From Porphyromonadaceae bacterium UBA7555 (GTDB lineage: Bacteria; Bacteroidota; Bacteroidia; Bacteroidales; Muribaculaceae): a DNA stretch of 64,000 nucleotides. A program made the translations under genes and the position numbers. The DNA is taken from assembly GCA_002478045.1 (NCBI GenBank), contig DLLT01000017.1, positions 1 to 64,000 of the forward strand, read 5' to 3'. This document shows, piece by piece, positions 44,607 to 54,149 of this stretch (positions are counted from its first letter, which is position 1; each line of letters opens with the position of its first letter). The notes under the pieces were generated by a model. That model searched no databases, was not told the origin of the DNA, and saw only the letters and a list, made by a program, of their open reading frames with translations.

Positions 44607-45812
44607 ATGATATACAATTCTGACGAGTTTTGGGCTTTTGTGAACGCGCACATCGGCGATGATGTGTCCACACTGCGGCTTCGCTATCATGGCGATGCGG
44701 AAATGTCGTGCGCAATCACACAAATAGAGTGCCGTCAGCGTTTTGGGAAGAAACTTGCGCAAACACTTTATGAATTTCCTCGATTGCTGTTTGCCAATGA
44801 GTTATGCGGCGAACAAAGCACATCTGACGACCTCGCCCGTGTGCACACTGCACTATTGCCTCGCAATTGTTCGGTTACGGATCTTACTGCCGGGCTTGGC
44901 ATAGATGCAATGCATGCGGCGAAAGCCGGACACGCCGTGACAGCATGCGAGCGTGATGAATCTCTAGCCAAAGCCTTAAGCCTCAATGCCGTCGGTCGCA
45001 ATTTAACGACGCTACAGGTGCTATATGGCGATAGTGTGAAGATGTTGCACGATGGCATATTACACGGCGAGGTGGCCTTTATTGACCCGGCACGACGCGG
45101 CAATGGCGGTCAACGACTTTTTGGCTTGGCAGACTGTGCCCCGAATGTTATTTCGATGCTTGATGATTTTCGCCGCCATTTCCGAACACTTATCATCAAG
45201 GCATCGCCAATGATAGATATCCGCGGCGGAATGGTCGAGCCGTTGGAATGTGTGACGGACATCTATACACTCGGCACGGCCACGCAATGCAAGGAATTGG
45301 TCGCCGTCTGTGATTTGACAAAGCCGAAAATAGCAACCGGCACTCAGCATATACACGCGCTGACACTCTTGTCCGGAGGGGAAATAGCTGATTTTACCTT
45401 CTCGCTGTCGGAAGAATCCGGGTCTCAACCGCCACAGCATACGCCAGAAGCCGGAGAAATAGTTTACGAGCCCTACCCTTCGGTAATGAAATGCGGTGGC
45501 TATCGGACTTTGGCTCTTCGTTATGGTACGACCAAAATTGCAGCGGATACTCATTTGTACGCACACACTGATATAATTCCAGGCTTCCCTGGACAAGCAT
45601 GGAGGGTTCTCGAGGTACTGCCATGGCAGTCACGAGTGCTCAAACGTTTCAAAAGCCGTTATCCGAAGATTTCGGTCGCAGTACGCAATTTTGATATGAC
45701 AGCCGCCGCATTGCAGTCGAGACTGGGCGTCAAGGAGGGCGATGGGCGTCTTAAATTGATTGCAGTCACCACTGCAGACGGTTCGAAGGTATTACTCGTC
45801 TTGGAGCGATAA
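44607..45812 (+). CDS. PG_1098-type class I SAM-dependent methyltransferase
   Basis: 401 aa. The central part is a Rossmann-type methyltransferase: the SAM-binding VTDLTAGLGIDAMHAAKAG and a FIDPARRG motif that replaces the DPPY of amino-methyltransferases. The C-terminal region fits the THUMP-like and ferredoxin-like domains described for Porphyromonas PG_1098. RNA is the likely substrate by analogy with THUMP-containing enzymes; the target base is not known. It is convergent with smpB, 67 bp apart. Confidence 0.85.
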   Translation: MIYNSDEFWAFVNAHIGDDVSTLRLRYHGDAEMSCAITQIECRQRFGKKLAQTLYEFPRLLFANELCGEQSTSDDLARVHTALLPRNCSVTDLTAGLGIDAMHAAKAGHAVTACERDESLAKALSLNAVGRNLTTLQVLYGDSVKMLHDGILHGEVAFIDPARRGNGGQRLFGLADCAPNVISMLDDFRRHFRTLIIKASPMIDIRGGMVEPLECVTDIYTLGTATQCKELVAVCDLTKPKIATGTQHIHALTLLSGGEIADFTFSLSEESGSQPPQHTPEAGEIVYEPYPSVMKCGGYRTLALRYGTTKIAADTHLYAHTDIIPGFPGQAWRVLEVLPWQSRVLKRFKSRYPKISVAVRNFDMTAAALQSRLGVKEGDGRLKLIAVTTADGSKVLLVLER

Positions 45813-45879
45813 CCATAACGGCAGCTTATCTCAGGTATCACCCGATATTGAAATTCGGGATAACATTTATACGAACGAT

Positions 45880-46341
45880 TCAGCGTTTCTGCATTACACG
45901 AGCAAGTGCACGTTTATCTTCTCGTTCGCGTATGGCTTGACGCTTGTCGTACTGATGCTTACCGCGAGCTATGGCTATCACCAACTTGGCATATCCGCGA
46001 CTTCCGACAAACAATCGAAGCGGAACGATGGTAATACCGGCTTCCTTATTGGCTTTTTCGAGCCGTTGTATCTCGCGGCGTGTAAGCAGCAATTTACGAT
46101 CTCGACGGTCACCGGGATTATTGTAAGTCCCATAGAAATACGGCGCAATATACATCTCCTTGACCCACACCTCACCATTGACAATATAACAATAAGTGTC
46201 TACAAGACTGGCCTTGCCAAGTCGTATAGACTTAATCTCGGTCCCGGTGAGTACTATTCCGGCGGTCATAGTTTCTTCGATGGAGTAATCGAAGGTTGCA
46301 CGACGGTTTTTTATGTTTACTTCTTTAAGTGTGGTTTTCAT
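45880..46341 (-). CDS. smpB: SsrA-binding protein SmpB
   Basis: Escorts tmRNA to stalled ribosomes. 153 aa, normal size. Seen: the [19 protein letters not shown] core, the [20 protein letters not shown] strand and the basic [16 protein letters not shown] tail. It starts 7 bp after the stop of the membrane-protein gene, so they form an operon. No tmRNA gene is seen in the window. Confidence 0.97.
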   Translation of the reverse strand: MKTTLKEVNIKNRRATFDYSIEETMTAGIVLTGTEIKSIRLGKASLVDTYCYIVNGEVWVKEMYIAPYFYGTYNNPGDRRDRKLLLTRREIQRLEKANKEAGITIVPLRLFVGSRGYAKLVIAIARGKHQYDKRQAIREREDKRALARVMQKR

Positions 46342-46348
46342 ACGTTAT

Positions 46349-46900
46349 TTATCCTAAGATGAGAGAGAATAGCACATCAAGCAATATCTTGGGTGCAATG
46401 AGTACTCCTATTGCCATGGCTGTAAAAACGGCTTCTTTTTCGACTGAAATGTCAAGATATCGGCTACTATTCCATATCACGACTATAGCAAAAACCAACA
46501 AGAGATACACCAATACAGTTTGTACAGGTAGAACGTTGCTCACAATTTGCATAATACCGAGTATTCCTATAATATACACGGCCAATGTCTCAGTCTTGAA
46601 CACATTTAGCTTGCCGGTATCTATAAATCTTCCAGTAAAAGTCTCCAGCCCGAGTTTACCGATAAAAAAGGATAGAAATAGAGATATAAACACAGCAAGT
46701 GCATGTTGTAGTAGTGTCACCAATTCGAAATGTACTGCATATATGCCTTGTACAAAATATGTCACCGATGCGAGTCCTATGAGCGGATATAGTCCGTGCG
46801 AGGCTATGTATTCCGGCGCAAGGCCGTCTCGTGATACTTCTTCCCACCCATGTTGGGGTGAAAGTAATAGTTGCAGGATATTTTTCAAATAATGACCCAT
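46349..46900 (-). CDS. Yip1-like membrane protein
   Basis: 183 aa with about five hydrophobic segments and little else conserved. The start MGHYLKNILQLLLSP-x-x-GWEEV resembles Yip1/DUF1282-type small membrane proteins of Bacteroidota. Function unknown. It precedes smpB by 7 bp and has a good promoter upstream. Confidence 0.75.
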   Translation of the reverse strand: MGHYLKNILQLLLSPQHGWEEVSRDGLAPEYIASHGLYPLIGLASVTYFVQGIYAVHFELVTLLQHALAVFISLFLSFFIGKLGLETFTGRFIDTGKLNVFKTETLAVYIIGILGIMQIVSNVLPVQTVLVYLLLVFAIVVIWNSSRYLDISVEKEAVFTAMAIGVLIAPKILLDVLFSLILG

Positions 46901-46944
46901 GGCTTGCTATATCTCGTTTGGTACATCTCGTTTTTTGAGTGGTA

Positions 46945-46976
46945 CAAAGTTACGCTTTTATCTCGGATTACGACAA
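46945..46976 (-). promoter_or_regulatory. Promoter of the membrane protein-smpB operon
   Basis: On the minus strand: TTG at 46974-46976, a 21-nt spacer, TAACTTTG at 46945-46952; 44 nt before the start at 46900. Confidence 0.6.
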
Positions 46977-47020
46977 TAATATTTTATATTGGCGGCTTTA
47001 AGCCTATGCAAAATCCGTAA

Positions 47021-49852
47021 CTATTTGCTTAATTTTTTTAGCAAATATTGTCCGGTATAACTTTGCGGACACTTGCAAATCTCTTCAGGCGTTCCGGCAG
47101 CTACGACATACCCTCCTTTTTCACCGCCTTCCGGGCCTATATCAATTACATAGTCTGCACACTTGATGACATCCATATTGTGTTCGATTATGACCACGGT
47201 ATGTCCATGGGCTATAAGTCGCTCAAAAGAGTCCATAAGCGTGTGTATATCGTGAAAATGCAGCCCTGTAGTCGGTTCATCAAAGATGAACATAGTGGGG
47301 CGAGGTTTCTCTTGTGAGAGGAAGTACGCAAGTTTGACTCGCTGATTTTCTCCTCCACTGAGCAATGATGATGGTTGGCCAAGTTTAATGTACCCCAAGC
47401 CGACATCCTTGAGCGGTTGCAAACGTGAGCATATACGCTGTGCCGTAGAATCGCTGTCTTGCCCGAAGAATTCTATAGCTTCATCAACCGTCATAGCAAG
47501 TATCTCGTCAATGGCTTTTCCTCGATACTGCACCTCGAGTATTTCCGGCTTGAACCGACGTCCGTGGCAGCTCTCACACTCGATGGTTATGTCAGACATG
47601 AATTGCATCTCAATGGTGATTGTACCTTCGCCTTTGCACTCATCGCAACGTCCGCCATCGGCATTAAATGAGAAATGGGCGGGCGTGTAGCCCATCTGCC
47701 GCGACAATTGCTGGTCTGCATACAGCCGACGTATTTCGTCATAAGCTTTAAGATATGTAGCCGGATTGGAACGTGAGGACTTGCCTATGGGGTTTTGGTC
47801 GACAAATTCAACGGCTTGTATGCGGCTCAGGTCTCCGGTAAGTCCGTCGAACTTGCCCGGCGCATCGCACACCTCGTCAAAACGGCGCTTGAGCGCTCGA
47901 TACAAGATATCGCGCACAAGTGTGGACTTGCCCGAACCGCTGACGCCCGTAACTACCGTGATTATGCCCAAGGGGAAGGAGACATCAATGTCTTTAAGAT
48001 TGTGCTGGCGGCCACCTTTTACCGTGATTGCGGCATTACTTTTACGCCGACGCTTGGGTACCGGTATATGGCGAGCGCCGCAAAGATAGTCTGCAGTGTA
48101 AGATTTGCCCACAACTTCTGGCAACTGCGCAGGTGTTCCACTGAACACTATCGTGCCGCCATGCTGTCCGGCATTAAGTCCCACGTCGATAATGTAATCG
48201 GCTGCACGCATAATTTCTTCATCGTGCTCGACTACTACCACGGTATTTCCTATACGTTGAAGTCTACGCAGAACATCTATCAGCCGTTGGGTGTCTCGCG
48301 AATGCAGACCTATGGATGGTTCGTCAAGTATGTATAGCGAGCCCACAAGACTACTACCGAGCGATGTCGCAAGATTTATACGCTGGCTTTCACCGCCGCT
48401 GAGGCTATTGCTCAGACGGTCAAGCGTAAGATATCCCAAGCCGACATCGTCCAAGAATGTAAGCCGATTATTGATCTCGGTGAGTAGTCGAGCGGCAATT
48501 TCGCTGTCACGACTGTCAAGCTTTAGGTGGCTGAACCATTGGCGAAGATCGGAGACAGTCATAGATACTATTGAGGAGATGTCCTTGCCCCCTACATGCA
48601 CATATTTAGCCTCGGGGCGCAGACGCGATCCGTGGCATACCGGGCATAATGTCTTGCCCCGAAAACGCGCCAGCAATACTCTATATTGAATCTTATGCTG
48701 CTGAGTTTCGACCCAATCAAAGAAGCCGTTGATGCCGGGCCATGCCGTATTGCCTTCCCACAAGAGTTTCTTCTGCTCGGCGGTAAGCTCGCGGTACGGG
48801 CGATGTATCGGGAAAGATATGTGCGCCGCCATGTGTATGAAGTCTCGCTTCCATTGGCTCATAACTTCACCTCGCCAGCATACTACGGCATCATCATACA
48901 CGGATAAGGAAGGATTGGGTACTACAAGGTCTTCACTGATACCCATAGTTCGTCCGAATCCCTCACAACGTGGACATGCCCCATAAGGGTTGTTAAAGTT
49001 AAACATCTGTTCGGACGGCTCAATAAAAGTGATACCATCAGCCTCGAAACGTTTCGAAAACTCGTGGCGTCGTACATTACCATCCGTCCAGACGACCAAG
49101 GTCATCGTGTCATGGCCCTCAAAGAAGGCGGCCTCAACAGATTCGGTCAATCGCGACAAGGAGTCTTTGTCTTCCGTATCTGCCGTCAATCGATCAATGA
49201 GCAAATCATATCCATCAAGACCGGATGGACAACCACCTTTATCGGCAAGCATCTGCTCTATTGAAACAAAAGTCCCGTCTTTTGCCAGCAGACGTGTATA
49301 TCCGCCCTTGAAGTATACGTCAAGTTGTGTAGGTATTGTTCGACCCTCGGGTATTGTAATGGGAGCAACCACGGCTATACGCGTCCCTTTGGGATAGGAA
49401 CGGACGCATTCAATGACGTCTCCAACGTCATGATGGCGAACTTCCAGGCCGGTTATCGGCGAATATGTACGGCCGATGCGAGCATACAGCAAACGTATAT
49501 AGTCGTATATCTCGGTGGAAGTACCAACGGTACTACGAGGATTGCGCGTATTGACTCGTTGTTCGATAGCTATGGCCGGAGGCAGGCCGCGGATACCATC
49601 ACACTCGGGCTTGGACATTCGCCCGAGAAACTGACGAGCATACGCGCTAAGGCTCTCGACATAACGCCGCTGGCCCTCGGCATACAATGTGTCAAAGGCC
49701 AATGAGGACTTACCGGAGCCACTGAGACCTGTAACGACTACAAGTCGATTACGCGGAACGTCTACACTGACATTGCGCAGGTTATTGACGCGTGCTCCGC
49801 GTATACTTATATTTGCACGTGCAACACTTTGCTCGGATTTGTCCTGATCCAT
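47021..49852 (-). CDS. uvrA: Excinuclease ABC subunit A
   Basis: Damage-recognition ATPase of nucleotide excision repair. 943 aa, normal size. Both ABC modules are present: GLSGSGKSS near the N-terminus with LSGGESQRI, and GVSGSGKST with LLSGGENQRVKLA. Zinc-finger Cys pairs are seen in CPRCEGFG, CPVCHGSRL, CDECKGEGT and CESCHGRRF. It starts 2 bp after the lon stop, so the two are co-transcribed. No SOS box can be judged, because the start lies against lon. Confidence 0.98.
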   Translation of the reverse strand: MDQDKSEQSVARANISIRGARVNNLRNVSVDVPRNRLVVVTGLSGSGKSSLAFDTLYAEGQRRYVESLSAYARQFLGRMSKPECDGIRGLPPAIAIEQRVNTRNPRSTVGTSTEIYDYIRLLYARIGRTYSPITGLEVRHHDVGDVIECVRSYPKGTRIAVVAPITIPEGRTIPTQLDVYFKGGYTRLLAKDGTFVSIEQMLADKGGCPSGLDGYDLLIDRLTADTEDKDSLSRLTESVEAAFFEGHDTMTLVVWTDGNVRRHEFSKRFEADGITFIEPSEQMFNFNNPYGACPRCEGFGRTMGISEDLVVPNPSLSVYDDAVVCWRGEVMSQWKRDFIHMAAHISFPIHRPYRELTAEQKKLLWEGNTAWPGINGFFDWVETQQHKIQYRVLLARFRGKTLCPVCHGSRLRPEAKYVHVGGKDISSIVSMTVSDLRQWFSHLKLDSRDSEIAARLLTEINNRLTFLDDVGLGYLTLDRLSNSLSGGESQRINLATSLGSSLVGSLYILDEPSIGLHSRDTQRLIDVLRRLQRIGNTVVVVEHDEEIMRAADYIIDVGLNAGQHGGTIVFSGTPAQLPEVVGKSYTADYLCGARHIPVPKRRRKSNAAITVKGGRQHNLKDIDVSFPLGIITVVTGVSGSGKSTLVRDILYRALKRRFDEVCDAPGKFDGLTGDLSRIQAVEFVDQNPIGKSSRSNPATYLKAYDEIRRLYADQQLSRQMGYTPAHFSFNADGGRCDECKGEGTITIEMQFMSDITIECESCHGRRFKPEILEVQYRGKAIDEILAMTVDEAIEFFGQDSDSTAQRICSRLQPLKDVGLGYIKLGQPSSLLSGGENQRVKLAYFLSQEKPRPTMFIFDEPTTGLHFHDIHTLMDSFERLIAHGHTVVIIEHNMDVIKCADYVIDIGPEGGEKGGYVVAAGTPEEICKCPQSYTGQYLLKKLSK

Positions 49853-49854
49853 TT

Positions 49855-52284
49855 TTATAGGTTGATGGCTCCGGGAACCTTATTGGGCAATAGTGCTTCG
49901 TCAAGCACTTGCATCATTGTATCCACGTAATGGAATGTAAGGCCCGAAATATAGCGCTGCTCAATGTCCTCGATATCCTTGCGGTTTTCGCCGGAAAGGA
50001 TGATGTCGGTGATTCCGGCACGTTTGGCTGCAAGTATCTTCTCTTTGATGCCTCCTACGGGGAGCACCTTACCACGAAGTGTCATTTCGCCTGTCATCGC
50101 TATACGAGGTCGCAATTGACGCTGAGTGTATTGCGAGACTATGGCCGTGGTCATAGTGATACCTGCCGAAGGTCCGTCCTTGGGAATAGCTCCTTCCGGG
50201 AAGTGTATGTGTAGATTGTATTTATCGAAGAGCTCGGGGGCGATGCCCAAAGCTTCAGCATGTGCCTTGGTCCATTGTAGCGCTATGGCGGCCGATTCTT
50301 TCATTACATTGCCCAGGTTGCCTGTCAGCGTAATCTTGTCGCCTTTGCCGCTCGAAAGTGACGTCTCTACAAGCAGGATTTCTCCACCGACCTCGGTCCA
50401 AGCCAAGCCTGTAACCACTCCGGCAAAGTCATTACCCTCGTAGCGGTCTTTATTGAAAGGCTTGACGCCGAGCAAGTCTCGAAGATTCTCGGGACGCACG
50501 GGGCATGGGAATGATTGCCCGAGTTTGTCTCGAAGTATCATCTTGCGAATGATCTCGGCAAGGTGTTTCTCAAGCTGACGCACACCGCTTTCGCTTGTAT
50601 AGTTCTCGATAACTGCAGCAAGGGCTTCGTCCGTAATCTTGAGGTCTTCGGCTGTCTTACCATACTGCTCAAGCAGTCTCGGCAATATATGCCGCTTGGC
50701 TATCTCAATCTTTTCTTCTTCGAGATATCCGCTTATTTCGATAACTTCGATGCGATCCAGCAACGGCCGCGATATAGTAGACAAAGTGTTGGCCGTAGCG
50801 ATAAACAATACATGCGATAAGTCAAAGTCTACATCGATGTAGTTGTCGTGGAATTTGTGGTTTTGTTCCGGATCAAGTACTTCGAGCAAGGCTGCTGCCG
50901 GATCGCCCTTGTAGTCTGCACCTATTTTGTCAATTTCGTCAAGCAGCAACACCGGATTGGAGGTGCCGGCACGTTTGACGGCATCGATGATGCGTCCGGG
51001 CATAGCGCCGATATACGTACGACGATGACCGCGTATTTCGGCTTCGTCATGCAGACCGCCGAAGGATACACGTTCGTACTTACGGCCCAAAGCTCGAGCT
51101 ATGGACTGACCCAATGATGTCTTGCCTACTCCGGGAGGACCTACAAGGCATATTATCGAGGCTTTACCTTTGGGGTTGTCTATGAGCACGGCCAATTGCT
51201 CGAGTATACGTTCCTTGACTTTCTGCAGTCCGTAATGGTCGCTTTCGAGTATCTTGCGCGCTTTGTCAAAATCGGTATTGAGCTTCGAATACGCATTCCA
51301 CGGCAAAGCCAACAATTGTTCAAGGTAGGTGTATTGCACCGAGTAGTCAGGTGACTGGGGATTGTAACGGCGCAATTTGTCTATCTCCTTGCGGAAGGTC
51401 TTGGCAACGGCTTCGGGCATCTTGACTTTCTTTGCTCGCTTTTCGAGGTCGTCAATCTCATCGCTATCGTTGCCATAAAGTTCCTGTCGGATTACGTCCA
51501 TCTGGTTTTGCAGAAAAGCATTCTTCTGGTTTTCTTCCATCTGCTGACGGGCACGATCCATAATGGATTTCTGTATCTCGAAAGTCTCTTGAGCATTGGT
51601 CAACAACGTGAGTAGTCGAAAGGCCCTATCCATAGCTCGCGAACATTCCAGCAGTTCCTCTTTTCTCGGAACGTCTATGGGTGCGAGCGAGCAGATTACG
51701 TTGACGGCCGTTTCGGGATTTTTCTCGTTTTCAAATCCGAGCGTCATATCAGTCGAATCATTTCCGGCTGTCTCTGCCAATTCTTTCATGGCATTGATGA
51801 CACATTGCGTCAGATTGGCATATTCGTCATCGTCCGCGCGCGGTTTGGTGTCACGTGTCAATCTGCCTTTGGCGCACAATTCGCCCGGGACGCATTGGCC
51901 TGCGCCGGGACCTAGAATACGGAATTTGCGGCGAGCACTGATAATAGCCGTCTTGCTGCCGTCAGGCAACTCAATGACTCTGAGTACATCGGCGATGACC
52001 CCGTATTTATATAAGTCATCAAGTCCCGGAGCCTCAACTTCGGGATTCTTTTGACACACAACTCCTATAGGTACATTATGCGTATACGAATACTGAGCCA
52101 CCTTGACGGCACTATCTCGCATCAGCGACAATGGCATTGTCACGGTCGGGAATAGTACCAAGTTACGAGTTGCCAATATGGGCAAATCACCCATATCGAC
52201 TTTGCCTTCAGCTCGTTTGCTGTCTATTTCGATTTGTCCGAAGGACACTATCTGGTGCTTGGGTTCGTTGGATTCTTTTTTCAT
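49855..52284 (-). CDS. lon: ATP-dependent protease Lon
   Basis: Cytoplasmic AAA+ serine protease for misfolded and regulatory proteins. 809 aa, normal length. The N-terminal substrate domain begins [18 protein letters not shown]. The AAA+ core has [11 protein letters not shown] and the LLDEIDKIG Walker B. The Ser-Lys dyad is in [11 protein letters not shown] with the Lys in [13 protein letters not shown]. It is followed directly by uvrA. A promoter with TTG, 17 nt and TATCTTTG precedes it. Confidence 0.98.
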   Translation of the reverse strand: MKKESNEPKHQIVSFGQIEIDSKRAEGKVDMGDLPILATRNLVLFPTVTMPLSLMRDSAVKVAQYSYTHNVPIGVVCQKNPEVEAPGLDDLYKYGVIADVLRVIELPDGSKTAIISARRKFRILGPGAGQCVPGELCAKGRLTRDTKPRADDDEYANLTQCVINAMKELAETAGNDSTDMTLGFENEKNPETAVNVICSLAPIDVPRKEELLECSRAMDRAFRLLTLLTNAQETFEIQKSIMDRARQQMEENQKNAFLQNQMDVIRQELYGNDSDEIDDLEKRAKKVKMPEAVAKTFRKEIDKLRRYNPQSPDYSVQYTYLEQLLALPWNAYSKLNTDFDKARKILESDHYGLQKVKERILEQLAVLIDNPKGKASIICLVGPPGVGKTSLGQSIARALGRKYERVSFGGLHDEAEIRGHRRTYIGAMPGRIIDAVKRAGTSNPVLLLDEIDKIGADYKGDPAAALLEVLDPEQNHKFHDNYIDVDFDLSHVLFIATANTLSTISRPLLDRIEVIEISGYLEEEKIEIAKRHILPRLLEQYGKTAEDLKITDEALAAVIENYTSESGVRQLEKHLAEIIRKMILRDKLGQSFPCPVRPENLRDLLGVKPFNKDRYEGNDFAGVVTGLAWTEVGGEILLVETSLSSGKGDKITLTGNLGNVMKESAAIALQWTKAHAEALGIAPELFDKYNLHIHFPEGAIPKDGPSAGITMTTAIVSQYTQRQLRPRIAMTGEMTLRGKVLPVGGIKEKILAAKRAGITDIILSGENRKDIEDIEQRYISGLTFHYVDTMMQVLDEALLPNKVPGAINL

Positions 52285-52326
52285 TCATCGTATATTATAT
52301 GCAGCCTCATACTGCAAATTGGATGC

Positions 52327-52354
52327 CAAAGATACAAATTTTTTTCGAGATCAA
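52327..52354 (-). promoter_or_regulatory. Promoter of lon-uvrA
   Basis: On the minus strand: TTG at 52352-52354, a 17-nt spacer and TATCTTTG at 52327-52334. The spacer is 2 nt shorter than usual. It is 43 nt before the lon start. No heat-shock element could be recognised. Confidence 0.5.
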
Positions 52355-52486
52355 GATACCACATTTTGTTAAAAGACCACCTCGGAGTTGTACGCAACAT
52401 TACGATTACGCGACATATTACCTACCATCAAATACTGAATTATGTGCTCGTCGCACCTCCTACCCGATTGTAAACATATATGAAAG

Positions 52487-52524
52487 GCGCGGACATCGGT
52501 GGCAATAGCCGCCGGCATCCGCGC
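52487..52524 (-). terminator. Hairpin after the BspA-like gene
   Basis: GCGCGGA/TCCGCGC (7 bp) encloses CGGTGGC/GCCGCCG (one wobble), giving a 14-bp stem with small internal loops. It lies 31 nt past the stop of the minus-strand gene, with a weak T-run after it. Confidence 0.65.
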
Positions 52525-52555
52525 ATGTTCAAATGATTATAATTCGTTAATCAGT

Positions 52556-53563
52556 TCAGATTATAAGTTTCTTGCGACCTTGCGGCGACACGAGGATGTA
52601 GATACCGTGGGGCAGGGCATCGGCGGTGATTTCCGCTTCGCGCATACCGCCGGCCACGCACACACCTTGCAGGTTGTACACCTCGTAGACCGCATCCGGC
52701 GTGCCAACGCTCACATCGTCCACGCCGCTAGTCCCTAATATATTCATAAAATCCTTCCACTGGTCTGCAACCTTGTACCTATTGATAGATTCGTCCGGGA
52801 CAACCAATTGGCAAGCTGTTTTATCAACTCCTTCAAACACAGGGTAGCCACAAGTGGGCGGCTCAACGGCCAGAGAAACCAGCTTTGTCAGCCCGCAGCA
52901 GTCGTAGAAGGCGTCTTCGCCGATGGCTGTGACGGAGTTGGGGATAGTAGTATTATTACGGCCGCCGACTAATTTGTTCGTAGATGTTTCTATAATTGCA
53001 TTGCAATTGTCGCGTGAATCATATTTGACATTATTTTTGTCAACTACCACGGAGGAGAGCCCGGAGCAGCCGATGAAGGTGTTATCGCCGATGGAAGTGG
53101 CTGAGTTCGGGATAACCACGGAAGTGAGTCCGGAGCAGCCGGAGAAAGCGCTGCTTGGAATTATAGTAACTTTATCGCCAATAGTCAATAGTCTAAGATT
53201 TGTACAGCCACTAAAAGGTGAATTCATCTCAGTGCACTTTTCGGCATTGAATATAACGGAAGTGAGACCGGAGCAGCCGGAGAAGGCTTCACCTCCTATG
53301 GAAGTGACGGAATATGTTGCACCGTTGTATGCTATAGTTTTGGGTATAACAACTTCGCCGCTATGGTTGCCTTTTGCTACGCCTGCTGTTTTATCGGTCG
53401 AATTAAGATTGTAGTATATTCCGTCAACTTCGCATTCGTATGCGAGGGCGGAGAAGGAGGAGAAGAGCAATATGATGAGCAGGAGTGCCGATCGAATGAT
53501 CGGGTGTTTAAGGGAACCGAGTATCGGAGACGTGTGGACGGGTTGGGATGTGGGATACTGCAT
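52556..53563 (-). CDS. BspA-like leucine-rich-repeat surface protein
   Basis: 335 aa from the ATG at 53563. A signal peptide (hydrophobic LLLIILLFSSFSALA) is followed by LRR_5-type repeats of about 23 residues with the motif SIGxxAFxGCSGLTSVxI (at least four units, for example SVTSIGGEAFSGCSGLTSV and SIGDNTFIGCSGLSSV). The C-terminus ends in VYNLQGVCVAGG, GIYILVSPQGRKKLII, a pattern like type IX secretion sorting domains, though no secretion system is visible in the window. The start is not certain: the frame stays open to 53962. Such proteins bind host or bacterial surfaces in some species; the function here is unknown. Confidence 0.82.
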   Translation of the reverse strand: MQYPTSQPVHTSPILGSLKHPIIRSALLLIILLFSSFSALAYECEVDGIYYNLNSTDKTAGVAKGNHSGEVVIPKTIAYNGATYSVTSIGGEAFSGCSGLTSVIFNAEKCTEMNSPFSGCTNLRLLTIGDKVTIIPSSAFSGCSGLTSVVIPNSATSIGDNTFIGCSGLSSVVVDKNNVKYDSRDNCNAIIETSTNKLVGGRNNTTIPNSVTAIGEDAFYDCCGLTKLVSLAVEPPTCGYPVFEGVDKTACQLVVPDESINRYKVADQWKDFMNILGTSGVDDVSVGTPDAVYEVYNLQGVCVAGGMREAEITADALPHGIYILVSPQGRKKLII

Positions 53564-53962
53564 CGCCGTGGTTTCGACATGTGCCGATTTCTCATTGTTG
53601 AGGTGTTTGAGTAGTGTCATAATGTCACTTTGGGTTTTTTGGCCCGGATAACGTCCTGTCCGGATGTTGATATGCAAAAAAGCGTGGACGTCTGTATCTG
53701 TTGCCGTCCTACCAACCGAGGCTTCTCGCATTGCCCTGTCAAAGTCGGACAGCAACATGCAGAAGCCACGCTTATGTATGCAATGACGGCATCTCCAGGA
53801 GTTTCTCGCGAAACTTCGTGCGGATGGCGCGGAATCACATATCCACGGGCATCTACCGTTGCTCATTCCTTGACTTTGACATGAATTTTGCGAGAATTCC
53901 GATTGGTCAAGAATCAGCGCGGATAAACGCTTTTCAAAAAATGTCTGCCGACCCACCCACAT
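53564..53962 (-). other. 133-codon open extension upstream of the BspA-like gene
   Basis: The reading frame of the BspA-like gene stays open from its signal peptide back to an ATG at 53962, with other ATGs at 53866, 53758 and 53620. The promoter at 54001-54031 is just upstream of 53962. The residues before 53758 are rich in Cys, Arg and His and do not look like a normal protein; those after are more ordinary. It may be a long leader, a mistaken extension of the frame, or a fused older sequence. Confidence 0.5.
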
Positions 53963-54000
53963 TGCCCGTGACCGGGCTTCTGCGATGCGGTCTGCGCGGA

Positions 54001-54031
54001 AAAGTTACACATTTATTTGCACTTGGCCAAC
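54001..54031 (-). promoter_or_regulatory. Possible promoter of the BspA-like gene
   Basis: On the minus strand: TTG at 54029-54031, a 20-nt spacer, TAACTTTT at 54001-54008 (last base differs from the consensus). It would place the start of transcription near 53993. Confidence 0.45.
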
Positions 54032-54088
54032 AATTTTCTTGTCGTAATTTTTTGTCGAAGTAAGTGCGGCTGTTCCGCCGAAAATGCG

Positions 54089-54096
54089 TAATTTTG
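54089..54096 (+). promoter_or_regulatory. -7 box of the feoAB gene
   Basis: TAATTTTG matches TAnnTTTG, 54 nt before the feoAB start at 54150. A small GCGG/CCGC hairpin lies just upstream of it. Confidence 0.5.
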
Positions 54097-54149
54097 TACT
54101 CGGAATAATCCGACTATGAACAGATAACACACAACGCGATAGTGAGACT

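Noticed and set aside
53630..54063. Plus-strand open frames upstream of feoAB
   Set aside because: They are antisense to the BspA-like leader and have no recognisable domain or promoter in the right place.
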